Shown here: positions 24,371 to 38,200 of the stretch, one piece after another
How positions within the stretch are numbered: the stretch's first letter is position 1
Layout: each line of letters opens with the position of its first letter
Assembly: GCA_949825025.1 (NCBI GenBank)
Contig: OX463779.1
Location: forward strand, 25,030,816-25,094,815
Reading direction: 5' to 3'
Length of the DNA: 64,000 bases
DNA from: Siphlonurus alternatus
Lineage: Eukaryota; Arthropoda; Insecta; Ephemeroptera; Siphlonuridae
Made by a program: the position numbers and the translations under genes
The notes under the pieces: generated by a model
What the model was told of the DNA's origin: nothing
Database searches by the model: none
Seen by the model: only the letters and a program-made list of their open reading frames with translations

Positions 24371-26796
24371 GTCATTATACGCGTTTTACGCTTTAACACA
24401 AATTATGCACTCTACATAAAAAAAATATAAATCGTTTTAAGTTTTCGTACAGATATATATTTTTTAAAACATTAAATTCATTCTAAATTCTTTAAGCACG
24501 TAGTAGATTTAAACCATTACATACCGTACTTACACCATATAACCATTATAATATACTTTTATTATGCTTCAAATTTATATATTTATACATATAAATTTAC
24601 CTCTGGTGGCTATAAATATCGAACTGAAGTATTACCAAAAGAGGAGCTTGTCTCCTACAAACATTAACTTTTTGAATAAAAACATTGAAGTTGTCAGAGA
24701 TATTGCAATATAAATCTTTGGAGCTTCAAAAGGCAATGCAAAATTATTATGGCAAACTGACGTTAGTATATTATAGTAATTAGAACTTTCAATGCAACCA
24801 TGCCATGATGTATATATCTGCAATATAAAAGAAGTAATTAGTAAATATTAATTTGAAGTTTAAAGGGCTAGGTCAAAAAAGGCATGATCAGTATGATCAC
24901 AAATTACAAAATCTAGAGATGCATTCTGAATTCTATCCTTAATTTTAATATCTAAAAATAAATTATACAATATATAAATTTGCTTATTTATATACTGTAT
25001 ATACATTAATTTCAAAGTTTTCAGCATAATTCAAAGAAATATGTTAATGATCTCTCCAAATTTCTTTACATTTTATAGGTCAATTAAGTTGATTTTCATT
25101 TTGAATAGCTGAAGATTGGCTGGCGCCCGACGATACGATAGTTGCTGCTGGCCGGGCGGCGCCTAAAGTCCACGGCACGCACGACCGCACGCACGGCCGC
25201 ACACACATACGCGCTCCCACGCTGCCCAGGCGGTGAACGTATGATGATGAATGTACCCCGGTGACAACCTTTATTTATTATACCCGTCTGTCGCGATGAG
25301 CTTGCACTTTTTTTATTCATGTGACTAAAAATATTCTCTTGTTAGAGAAAAATCAACAGTGTGACGTCACTAGACATGGTAACCTTAACAAACAACTTGG
25401 TCCGTGCTGTCATTAGTCATTGCATGATCCAGAGAATCGACAAAACGCACCATAAAAACTATAATAATATTATTTACATTCAAGGTGAATTATAATACGA
25501 CATTTTTTATTATCCTCTTTTCAAATATTTCTCACACTCTATATATATTGTGATCAGTAATCAGTCTCATTTTATATTAATAAAACTATTTGTAAAATTT
25601 CTTTAGTTATATCTTTGAGAATTTTAATTAACAAGTTACAAATTTGAATATGATAAAATGTAATTTAAATTCAAATCAACATGATATAAAAATATAATAT
25701 ATACATAAAGAACTAAAAAAATATAAGCATGAAAAATAACCTCATTAAAAATGATATCAAAGTGTTAGCTTTTTATTTATATTTTTTTAAAAAAATAAAA
25801 ATAAAAGAGAAACGAAATGTTTGAAAGCGTTGACTTGAGAGTGAGTTTGCTTTGAGTTTACTGAGACTGTGGAACAAAAACACTATGGACTATAGCTGCT
25901 GTACATGAGGCAGCAACGTCTTTAATGACTGGTGGAGATATAAACGACGACCTCATAATTACTGTCAGAGCCACGCGAGCTCGCGACGCCTGCAAGCTAC
26001 GTCTGCTCGTGTCAGTCTGTCAGACCCATCGCACCGGGAACAATGTCTGCACGAGGTCACCGGTGCGTGTACTCAGGGACAAAACAACCTTGATCCAAGC
26101 CCATTGCAGCGAATTTGTCTTCAAAATTTTTGACACTGAATTGTTCATTTTTACACCAATTTCTTGAAAGGAAACTTTGCACTTGCCATGCCATCAGATG
26201 TATAAAATGCAAATTATTACACTGTAAATTTTAGTTATGTGAATACATTTCATAAACTTAATTTACATAATTTTGAAGTATTTAAAAATAATCTTTAATT
26301 TTGTGTTTTTGTGTGAAAGACGTAAAAAAGTTATAGTGTTTTTCTACCACTTTATGATGATTTATTTTATCACCAAAAAAGGAAAATTTAAAATTCTTAG
26401 CAGTCCATTAAGAAGTTACATTTATAACATTTATATTCAGAACACTAGCTTATTATATGAAAAAAAATATATATAATATAATAATATTTAAAAATAATAT
26501 ACTGTAATCTTCCGATTATTTTTAGAGTTTATTTTGATAGACTTTATTTAAAACAAAACTTATAATAACAAAGCAGCGAGAGCCTATCAATTATATTTTC
26601 CACATCTATGGAACAAACTATTAGAAGTATTAATAATATTTTTAATACTAAAAAAAAAGTATTAATAGATTAATACGTAATACATAATAAAATATCCTTT
26701 TTTTAGTTACAAAAATATGAATAAAGGATGAAGTCTCTTTTATATTATTATATATTTTATAACGTAAAAAAAAAAAATAATAAATTTCGCATGGAT
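24371..26796 (-). other. Upstream intron/5' region, segment 2
   Basis: AT-rich, with GC-rich islands at about 25110-25300 and 25880-26140 and a CRE palindrome at 25362-25369. The first island is rich in CGCACG-type repeats. Neither has a recognisable coding frame. Runs of A and T dominate elsewhere. Confidence 0.5.
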
Positions 26797-26848
26797 TCAT
26801 ATTTTTAACGACTTAGTAGAAGCTACCACCACCGCCGCTGCCGCGATT

Positions 26849-27022
26849 TCAATTGCGGTACTGGTGACGGAAGTAGCGAGGGGTTGAAGGGGGGTTGGAA
26901 GGAGAGTGGGGGGGGGGGCTTTGTGGATGGCTGCGAAGTGGCTGACGCTCGTCCAGCTGATAACACAGCTGCAGGCAGAAGACCACCACAGTAACAATGA
27001 CAACGCCCCTACAACAATGCAT
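26849..27022 (-). other. Signal-peptide-like ORF in a GC-rich island (unproven)
   Basis: From the ATG at 27022 the minus strand encodes 57 residues: MHCCRG, a hydrophobic stretch VVIVTVVVFCLQLC, then a Pro/Ser-rich tail to a stop at 26849. The start has G at -3. A signal peptide of this type is what the downstream Ig exon (19130-19267) needs from an upstream exon. However, I see no good phase-1 splice donor inside the frame: the candidates are C|GTCAGC and C|GTCACC, both poor. An 11-base homopolymer C run also makes coding doubtful. It may be chance coding in GC-rich DNA. Confidence 0.2.
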
Positions 27023-27060
27023 CGCAGCCACCAGAGTGCATCAAACACTCGTGAACTATA

Positions 27061-30000
27061 AAGATGATGACTGTTAAGCCCGTATTTATATTGATTCTCT
27101 CTTTTATGAAATATTACTTCACATCTATGTACAATATAAGTACGCATCGCCGCGTCTTACATAATATATATAAAAGCACCCTATTACTAAACCTATAAAC
27201 TGCCACAAAATAATAGTATATATAATATACCATCATATATATTATATTATAGTAGTATTATAGTCCTTTTTTATAGCGTGCACAAAAGAAATATATTATT
27301 ATCTCTTCTAAAAACAAATATCATAATATTAGGGTGAGACGAGGGGTTCATAGGAAAAAAAAAAACATTTTTGGTCTATGATTTATTAATGAATTCTTTA
27401 TCAAAAATAATATAAAACAAAAAATGTTAAAGGGCATTCGAGTAGGAAAAAAAATGTAAAACATTTGATACCAAAATACATGCATGGATAAATGGAATAT
27501 TAATTCTGTTTTACTATATCGTTATCTACAGCAGTAAAATTTATTTTTTTAATTTGTAATATGTCTACATAATTTAACAAAATTTATATGAATTTAATTC
27601 AATTTTGTTGTAAGTATACAAGTACTGAGTAGAATATGATTTCATAATTAAAATACCTTGTCTATTAAATTATTACACTGAAATTTGTACGGTTCTAAAT
27701 CAGAATTATATTTTAATTTATTTTGTAACTAATTAAATATATATTTTTTTTTGCGGAGTAGTTGCATGGATGAATATCAAATTTTAAATTGTCTATATAT
27801 AACTAGGCTATTTTCTTTAGTGAAGACCGAACGCTGTCTCAAACAAATATCTTGTAGCTACGTCTGATCTTGATCTCCATTCTTTTATGCTAAAAAAAAA
27901 AAAACTGGAGTTCTCCAAAATATAAGCCAAAGTACAGGTCTCCCTTTCGGCCGCGGGACTAGATTGCTTGAGGGCGCCTCATCACGGTAGAAAATTGAAT
28001 TAGGCGTCTCCCAAATTGCCGATAACAAGCCACAGTAAATATTTGAGCACCCGATGAGACATAGCAATGTTTACTACACTAGCAGCTTGGAAACAGAGAA
28101 TCAAGAGAGAGAAAATTAGACTCCTTGGCTCATTATCATAAGAAATTGGTAGGAGGATCAACGTATAGCAATTTCAAAAACTTTTATAATCACGCAGTTT
28201 GTATAATTTTTTAACAACAGATAACCTCAATTATATGATCAATAAGGAATATGAAATCGGTTATTATTATATTTATATATTTTTTATGTATATGTGAGTA
28301 ACTTTACTTGAATTCATTAAACGTTTAAAAACTGACCAATTTAAATATAAATTATTAAACAGGATGTTCACAAATTATATTTTATAAAAAGATTGTAAAA
28401 ATTTTTCGTACTAAGCCACCAGGAACGAATTGTAAAATACTTAAAAGAAAGGCTTAAATTCTACACCTGATTTTGCTAGTTTCATGCATGTTTATCAGAA
28501 TGGCCCAAAAAAAGTGACATGCAGTATAGAAATTTGAACCAAATAAATATATCTGCTATAAAAGTAATATACCATTGGAAATGTTAAATGACAACAATGC
28601 AGTATCTCCGTTATTAAAAACTACCCTTTGTTATTTTTTAATATTAAAAAAGTATACCATTAATATGTATCAATTTCTATAGTAAATATACAGATTTATA
28701 ACCTAAAAAAAAACATATATATAAAATGTATGTCAGAAATAATATGATGAAATAGCGGTATAAATGAACACTGACCAATGGTTGGAATTAACTTTATGGT
28801 GTGACTGTTATGTTCTGTACAAATGAAAATATGTCCAAGTTGAAGCTGCTCTTACTGCAGTGCACTCAAAGGGGGGGGGGGGGGGGGCACACCTTCTATA
28901 TGGCGATATGTTCTGCTTAGCGGCGGGCACGAGGGGGGCGTGGTGTGTGGGGGCAAGCACGGCCATAAAGCGGCCCTAGGTATCGTACTACGACAGGTTT
29001 ATGCCGCCTGATGGATGACGTGGTAGTGGCGGCCATTACTGCAGTAACAAGCCACCTCAGCTAGAATAAAAAGAGAGCAAGAAAAGAGGGGAAGAGAATT
29101 GTTATCTAAAACTGCAGCAGTAGCACCCTTTCTTCCTTCTTTTAGTCTGTATGGTGATCTGAGAAGGAGGTGCAACAGAACCACGCAAATGAAACCGTCA
29201 CATATGCTGTTACAAAAGATATCGGCGACGTAGACAAATTGAAAACGCGAGCAAGAACACGATGTGAAGACACACAAGGCGAGATAAAGCGAATACCTAA
29301 GGGAATACCATGTTGTGTTCTTTTTTTTTTTTTACTGCAAATGTAAGAAAAGACTCTAAAGAGTTTTCTAGTGGAAAAAATAAATAAATATATATTATAT
29401 ACAACAAAGATGTAGATACACAAAGAATTTTTATACATGGAATGACATTCTTGAATTGACAGTTTTAATATTTCAAATAAATATAATGTAGACTTTTTTT
29501 TTCTTTAACAGTAGTCTCTTATTTTTGTATTTGCATTGTCAACACCAATAAAAAATGTAATATTGTATATAAATTAATTTCAATCATATTGCTTTTTATT
29601 ACTTACTGTTACAATATATATTATAAAATAACTGTAGGCTATACAAGTACATATTTGTTTTTATAATATTAAAATATCCTCTTGCATGGAAAAATTTGAT
29701 CTACATATTTTTTTTTTTTTATAAATCGATTAAGTTTTATTTTAAAGCAAAAATTCAATTTTCCCTTAGACTATATAGAGTATAGAAATAATATATTAGA
29801 ACTTAGAAAGTTAAAATAAAATTTAATTTACCTTTTTTGATTATTTAAAATAAAAATCTTTACGTTTCAAGATGTGTTGTATTTAAATAATGTACGGTGA
29901 CAATGTATAAGAATTAGTATGTAAAACGTTGCTCTTTCAGTTCAGACGTGCGAACTACTCCAGCAGGCTGCTGTCTCCTCCCTCACAGTAGTTTCTTTTT

Positions 30001-33000
30001 ATCGTCTTCTTCTTTTTCTTCCAGGCGGGCGCGGGTGTAGAAAGAAACGTGTCATCACCGTCGCGTGAAGTCGCACATCTTACGTGCGGGAACCGAGGAC
30101 GTGTAATTGTATTTCATTAGAAAATAAATGTAAAATCTACCTTCTTTTTACACGTTATTAATACATTAATATCATATATATATATATATATATATAACCA
30201 TTTGTTCAAGCAGAATTTCTATTCTAATTAATGTTTCTCTTTAAATATTTTTCCACAACATTGAAAGCTGTCTTATATATATTATTATTTTTCCAACCCC
30301 TTGCCATGGCATAAGCTGGTAGCGTATCGACTGCATACTGCTATATACGTCTTTGAGGATGATTTCACTTCACTCGCACTGATGGGGCGGGAGCATTGGA
30401 ATATTGATTGCGATATAAAGCGTTCCTCTCTTTGCAAGACGACGACGCTCCATTGAGCACTGAAAACAAGCAAGGTTTTAGGCTTTGTGGGATGCAACAC
30501 AAAAGGAGAATGGAAAAAATTACAATTGGGACGCGGCGAGGCGTAAGACTAGAGGTTTAAATAAGGATCCTCGTGTGGAGGAGGCTGCTTCTTTCTCATC
30601 TCATTGCGGTCTCTGTAAGGCTCATTCCAAGCCAACCATCTCAACTTTATCGGCCATCAATATGAATAAAAGAGAACCGCGAATATCCAGGAAAAAAAAA
30701 TCATATTTTTTTATATTACATTTATCCTATATTGTATAGCATAATCTGTTAAAGCATCATAGCATATAACGTTGCAGTTCCATTTGTTCTGTGCCACCCA
30801 CTGCTGGTAAGGTGCAATGCAGTCTAAGGTTTCCAATGTTCTTTCAGTAATACGTGAAAAATAAGGTGGATTTTTTGTCATGCCTGCTTCATTCAAGAGT
30901 TCAAGATGGGGTATTAAAAACTTTATAATAAATATTACAAGTTAGGATTTTTAGTAGTATATATTATAGGTTTCGGTATATAGGTATTATATGGTTTATC
31001 CTTATACTATATAATAAAGTTAAATCGTATACTGATTCAGATTATTCCAAAACTTCTCTCGTATACATAAATATACAGTTTGATATACACATGCAAATGT
31101 TTCGGAAACAAATAACAAAAAATAAACAATTAAGTCTGTTAATGATTTTGAAACTACCAGCGCGAGATATCTCTACATATGTATACACATACTGTATTAC
31201 AATGTATTCAACTGAATAATGCACTCTATATATAGCCTCAGGTGTAAATTAGAGGTGCATGAGTAAGCAGTATTCCGTGGGAGCTACTACCATGACCACC
31301 AATATTGTATACATTATTATCGTGTTTATTTTAAATTAAATTACGAATTTATTAATTCAGTTTATTTACACAATATAGTATACTTTCTTTTTAAATCAAT
31401 AAACAAACTAATATTTTAATATAAAAAGTAGACAATTGAATAATGCATCCATCAATTTACATTTTAGCAATCTATAATTCGTAATTATTTTTGGAAACAT
31501 AATTCCATTCAAATTTGTATTGCTGTCGGCAAAGGTATATGGGGGATCAACTGGATGGATAAATAAATTGCTTATTCAGGGAATATTTTTTTTTGTTTAC
31601 CCGATTGACGTCATCTGAACATAATAATGTATTGTTATATGAGAATTTGATGATAAATATATACACAGCATACAATACAAAAATCAATATAGAACTAATA
31701 GATACTTTGAGTTATATTTTGATGAACATATACAGGTGTTCACAGGTGCTTAGTATAAAATAAAATATACAGTTGACAAAAATAAAACAAGCAATATTCT
31801 TACAGACATAATGACGTCATATGAACACTCACCCAGAAACACAAATTTTATTTAAAAAAGACTTCAGAATTTTTTTGCATTTTATATTGGGCATAACGAT
31901 CCAATGATACTCTCACAGGTAAATGTTTATGTATCTTTTGATGATGTAAGTATAGGTAGCATACCACCACGATCTTGAATCACGAGACTGGTTGTTGAAG
32001 TATACGTCACGTGACCTGGAAGATGTATGGAGGATTTTTTGAAGAAAAAGCAACAGCGCGGAGGTGGAAGGCGGCGGCGTTTTCTTATCGATCAGACAAG
32101 AGGAGGAAAGGAAGGCAGCCGGTAATTACGGTTATGAAAGTATTAACGCTGCTATCAAGCGTTGAACGTAACAAGCGAAGAATCACAACGTCGTCGTACC
32201 GTTGTATAAAAGATAACCAGAAAGCACTCTCAAGTGCCTTCATATTCGCTCGAGTGTTGTTAAGATCTGCTGTGCTCGATATCAGAGCCAGAGAGCCCAG
32301 AGAGAGGAAGAAGAGAGAAAACGAGGAGGATGGGAAAAAAAGGCCTCTTCTCACAAAGTTCTCTCTCGTCAAGATTTTCTTCTTTTTCTCTTCTGGCAGC
32401 ACCCCTAATACAAAGCCAACAAGACAAGATACAGTAGTATATATAGCAAGTAGAAGAATAACAATAACCGTTATACTCAAGTCACTGATTTTTATAGACA
32501 TATGGCAAGTGTTCCAGAAACTATGAAGACCTGATGTTATGAAGAAAATGTGTCAAGTATAAAGAAGAAGAATATTTAAAAAAAAAATCGCACCATAACT
32601 CAAAAAGATATAAAAATAAATGTAGATATAATATTTTTTTATGTATCATATTGCATGCACGTTAAATTTGAATGTTTGCATAGTATGATAGCTTTTTTTC
32701 CACATTGAGTTTTAACTGGTTTTTAAAATCAGTTTTATTGTGTAGAGGTAGAACGTGATTATATATTCAATTTATAAATAGTAATAGGCAAGTATATAAA
32801 CTAAAGATTACTGAAAAAAAAAAGAAGAAAAAAGTAGGTTTTTAATCTTAAAATGGTATATAAATGGATTTTAGCAGAAGCTACATTTCATTGGTCTCAG
32901 CATGTCCAGTTGGCGATCCCTCCATGTCAAGGTTAATGACTTTCTGATGTCACCAGCACGACGTTTTCGGTCACCAACTTTTTTTTTTTGTTGTCTTTGA

Positions 33001-35270
33001 GGAAGCAACAAATCAATGGCCAGTTGAAAAAAAAAGGCTTTTTTATAAAATCATTATTAATGGAGAATTTTAAATTCTGTTCAGAGTTTCAATTACACAA
33101 TAAATTTGTTGTATTTCTACATTCAAAGTACCTTTTCTCAGATTTTTTCTTAAACTATGTGATTTAATAGTTTCACAGCATAAGAAGCATTATTTATTTT
33201 TTCTCGAGCGTTATAACAATGCATGTCTGCTCCACAAAAATACATGCCTAGTTTACGTTTATAACGGCGGGCACTCAAACAATGTAAAACTGTCCAATTT
33301 GCCATATCATTATTTCTCCTTTAGATTAGGCAACTTGTTCGGCACGTAGGCAAAGTTCTGCTGTCTGGCTCTGTTTTGATGTTGAGCAAATTGTCTAACC
33401 ACAAGACGAGAGAATTTATCGTACTTTAGTCGTACAATGAAAAATAATAAATGAATGGAAAAAAAAAGAAAGAAACCTCGTAATGGTAAGTATCCATCAG
33501 AAAAATTATATAATATAGTCGCCATGTTCGTTTGCTAATTTTGACTCCTGCTACAACCACCGCGCATCGGTGCGCAACCCTTCTGCGCACGTTTTTTCGG
33601 CTCGAAGTCAAAACACTACTACCGCGAAATTCTTTAGATGCTCTTTAATTAAACTGACCCAAGGCAAATTATAAAAATTTTATAGCAGCAAACGTTAAAG
33701 GTTAGTGCCAATACGTAATTTTAAATTTGCAAACACAACTTATTTAGACGGTTAACAATAAGCGATCGAAAAATTGCTCCGTATAGGATCTTACGTGCGC
33801 CCAATCTCTTTTTGTAAGTAAATGAGAGGACAAAGGATTGGTGATGTCATCATGGATGCTAACCATTATTAATGAAAAAAAAAAATAGTTTGTGATTTTG
33901 GGAAGCGTTAACAATGAAATTCCTTATTGGATAACATTGATGGAGTCAAAATGTAGCTTTGTACAACGTAACAATATATTGTGTGATCGATGCTGTACTG
34001 TAAGACTGTGAGAGTGTCTCGAACAGATCACATGCCGCCGTGGTGCCTAAGCCGCAGCTGACTGGGCGCGTTGAGGCGGTGAGAAGAGCCTTCCGTCAAC
34101 GTGCGGACAAATCTTATTTGGAGCCGAGCGTGACTGCTGCCTGAAACACTTCTTTTCCGTCCCTTTTCCGGCCTACTGGACTCCGATGGGATTCCTCCAG
34201 TGACAGCAAACATGGCTTCTACCCGCACAAAGCTACATAAAAACATCACGATTTTCTGCAATAAACGTTCTTTAAAGAAGAAAAATTCTCAATTTTTATT
34301 TTATTTTTTTCAGTTATATTTTTTTTTATTGTGGTTAGATGGTATCAAAAAAGAATTTCCCAATTTTCTTTAGTAAAAAAACAAACAACAAAGTCTATAT
34401 ATACAAAAAATATATATATAAAATAAAAATAATCTTTTTCATGTGCATAGCTTGATGGAAAGAAACACGACCGACATTCTTTTACATTTAAGAAGAGTTT
34501 GGAGAAAAGAGATTTTAGGCCCCCAAGCGCGCGGCGACGGATTTCTGTCTCGTTTTCTCGCAGCAGGCTGATTGACTCACGCGGTCCAAATCTGGCTCCA
34601 CATCTCACCGCTAGATGATGCTGCTGCTACACGGAATGCCAGAAGAGATGGAGTCTTGTGATGATGCGTTCGCCGACATTCTAAACTGCGAATACCTCAG
34701 TGGTATTTAGATTATGTAAATACTAAGAGTCACGAGAGAAATAAATCGTTCTGCATTGTCTTCATACTGCAATAATTCTTTTGTGTTATCATTGAATGTA
34801 TAACTCAAGACAAAGAGAAACAAAAATCTATATTTTTTAATATTTAATTTTAGACTATTTTTATACATTTGTCTGTATCAAATGCTGGGAAAAAAACAAA
34901 TACACACAAACTATTCGAATAAAACTTATATTACATAAATTCTAATTTTATAAACGAAGCCGCAAATATTTATTTCAAAAATAGAATAAACCTATTCTAT
35001 TCTCCCACAATATAATGTAGAAAACAGGAATTGTATTAATGAAAGGCAAAAAGAGAGAATATTAAAAAAAGTTAAATAACTCTTTTTAAAAAATACTAAG
35101 TATTACATAATATAGATATTCGATGTTTTGCTATATAATATTGATTATCCATGCATAAAAAAAAGTCTTCTTATATTCATGTTTTTAAGTACGGTATTAT
35201 ATATATATTGCATGTAGTATCCAATGGGGTTATATTACATTTTTTTTTTTTTTTTTTTACTGAAACCTTC
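27061..35270 (-). other. Upstream intron/5' region, segment 3
   Basis: AT-rich background carrying GC-rich islands at about 27930-28030, 28850-29280 (with a long G homopolymer near 28871), 29940-30090, 30300-30660, 31980-32420, 33530-33610, 34030-34210 and 34500-34700. CRE palindromes lie at 31606-31613 and 31812-31819, and ACGTCACGTGACC lies at 32005-32015. The longest open frame here (32011-32526) overlaps an equally long one on the other strand and has no recognisable domain, so it is treated as non-coding. A (TA)n run is at 30174-30196. Confidence 0.5.
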
Positions 35271-38200
35271 ATATAAGGCAAACCAATTCCTCACGGAGCA
35301 ATATAAGCCTAGTCTTATATCTTGCGTGCTATATTGCTTACTCAGAGTCTCATAGTGGCGGATCTCGCAGGGGCATCTTTATATACCAGTAGCACCGCGG
35401 CGCGTATCTTTCACCGCCGCGACTTTAATCTTTTATGCTACATGTTGCTTCTGCTGACGAGATATGAGGAGGCACTGCTGCTACTGCGGTGTGAAAGGAT
35501 ACGACTTGCTATTCATGCTGCCGGCCTTACTGGGCTCCCGACTTATATTGCGATTGCAAACCAACTGATGGTGGTGGTGCTACTGTTCTCAACGCAAACC
35601 TTGCATACTCTTCGTCTTTATATAGCGAATTCATTGGAGTGAAGCCGGTATTGAAATGGCTACAGACGCGATGTCCCATGAATACCATATAAGTAATCCG
35701 GTGAAATATAAGGCAAGCACAACCAACCAACACGTTATATTATAAAAATCTAACAGAAATGACATAAATATACGCATTGCATGTAGAAATAAAAAAAATA
35801 TATAACATAAAAACAGATGTTGTTTTCATTAATTAATAAAAATAAGGTTTTTATTTTATTTTAATGATTATCAAATAATATTTCTTTTAAATTATTTTTC
35901 TCTTTATAATAATATTTTAATTAAATAGAACTAGCTTATAATTATAGCATTTAGTTTTTCTTTGAAGCAGCCAACATCTGTTGCTAATGTTTCATGGCTG
36001 ACTCGACCTGAATCGACTTAAAATATTATAAGCTCCATTTCTCTACATAACATGCTGCTGCAGTTCCATAAAGAAACGTGAAGAGGAATGAGAGAGAAAA
36101 AAAAAAAAAAAAAAAGCAAGAATTTATTATGTTAGAATTTTCAAAATACTAAAAATTAATTCTCTTACTTACTCCATCATTTACTATAGTTCTCTCAAAA
36201 GTTAGGATGGGGAAAAAAAAAAAAAAAAAAAAATCCGCTTCTATAGAAAGTAAAATTGAAATGCAACTCGTGTAAATGCTGGCCGTTTTATGGAGAGGTT
36301 TTCTCTCGTAAAGTGCGGACTAAGAGTGCAATGGGCGGAGTGCAATAATTCAGACGAGCCCTTTTTTTTTCTTCAAAAACAGTTCGTCCAAACTCTCAAC
36401 TTACTCTCAACTCTTTTTTTTTTTTAAAAAAAGATCTTACGGGTAGAGTGGTTTCGTTTCGGTAGTAGACGTTTATGGCTAAAGATATTCGTTTTAATTT
36501 ATCATAGAGTGTTCGCGGGGATTTGTTGCGGTGGTTGTAGAAGCCCGTCACCAATAACACGAGGACGTGACAGTGCATCACATTAAAGCCTTCTCCCTCA
36601 CTTAGCACCAGGGAGCACCATGATAAGTGCTACCAGTAATGATACTGTATTTATCACTATTGCAGCACTGTTGACCTATATATTATCGTGTAACCTTTAA
36701 CCTAATCAACAGAGCTATAATAATAAATTTTGTAATATAATTATATTGCGTACGATGTAATTCAACTTTTTTTATATATAGCCCTTTCTCTCCAACTAAC
36801 TTGTAAAAAATATTGAGTCATCATAAAATTTGATTTCTAAAAGTTGCTTTTAAAAAAATTAAGAAGTTATAATTGAAGATCGGATGTTTTCATTAATGAA
36901 ACCTCGGAGAGATGAGAGAAGAAACTAAAAAAAAAAAAAAACTGTAAAATTACTTGAATTGGGAAATAAAAAAACTAAAAAAAAATTTAAACCCATAAAA
37001 ATGAATATTTTAGAAATTTTAGGATAAGTGATTGTACTTCGAATTTTTTCTTCAAGTTAAAATTTTAATATATATTTTTATACTGAACAATATAACGATT
37101 TTCAAGTGCATTCACAATATAAAAATAAAAATTTCAAAATCAATAACTCATTAGTTTTTTTGTCATTATATTTTATTGTAAGTCGCAGCAGTACAAAATA
37201 TGAAAATTAATTTTTATTATATAATGGCATTTTATATTGGGGTGTGAAGGCTGTTGTATTATTACGAAGAAGCATGCCAGCAACAGTCACATATCATTAT
37301 TATCTTCAAGTGTCAGGACTATGTAAATTGGGCTATAGAGAGGGGGGGGGGGGCAATTATACATGCAACGTTTACCACAGTACAGCAGCGAGAGGAATTT
37401 TAAGGACAATTTTATAGTAATGTTATTATACAAATTGAAATATCTCTCATTTTTATTTTAATTCCTTTTAATTACGTAAAGTGGTATAAAAATATAAGCG
37501 AGTTATTATTTTTAGCTAATGAAGTTTTGCTGTATAGTTGGCCACAAATATTCAACTTAATTCTAACTGGGAAAACTCCCTATATTCTATACATATATTT
37601 TTATATTATATATACTTTGTTTTATGGTACCTTTTTTTAGCTGTAATAGCTTAATTAAAAATCAAAGTTATGGGACAGCTTGTTGTAAATTGCTTCGTAT
37701 ATTACACCACCAGCAGCATTATATAAGAGAAGTGGAAGCAAGCGTCTTACTGATATTCAATTAACGTAGTGTGAACTATATTATACGCGGGTTGCCACGA
37801 AAAAGGATCGTGTCTATTTTAGGCAAGATTGTTAGGCACAAGCCTAACTTGATAATACCCTTTCCTATATAGCCTCATTATACTGATGGCAAACAACGAT
37901 ATCTTTCACTATGTTTGTATATAATTAAAATTTATTTCCCATTTTTCTCTCTACTTTTGTTATATAGTATAGAACACTGCAAAATAGAGATAGGAATAGC
38001 ACGTTTTTGTAGATTATATTATATAACTTATATTATAATAGTGGGTTAATTCAAGAGAAAAATGTTAAAAGTTTTTCTCTTTAAACTTTTAGCTTAAATC
38101 TCTAAATGAGTCAATATAATAAATAAAATTATGCATGTTTATTAATCGTCATTTGTGTCCCTCGACTGATTGAGTCAATTTCCTATAATACATTCTCGTC

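Noticed and set aside
32085..32501. Minus-strand frame with hydrophobic N-terminus as the missing signal-peptide exon
   Set aside because: No phase-1 donor follows the hydrophobic segment; the only phase-1 GT sites lie before it.
32011..32526. Longest open frame in the window (171 codons, plus strand) and its 138-codon minus-strand overlap
   Set aside because: Both strands are open over the same GC-richer block, the peptides are low-complexity (Lys/Arg/Glu or Ser/Phe/Leu runs), and no domain or consistent codon pattern is visible.
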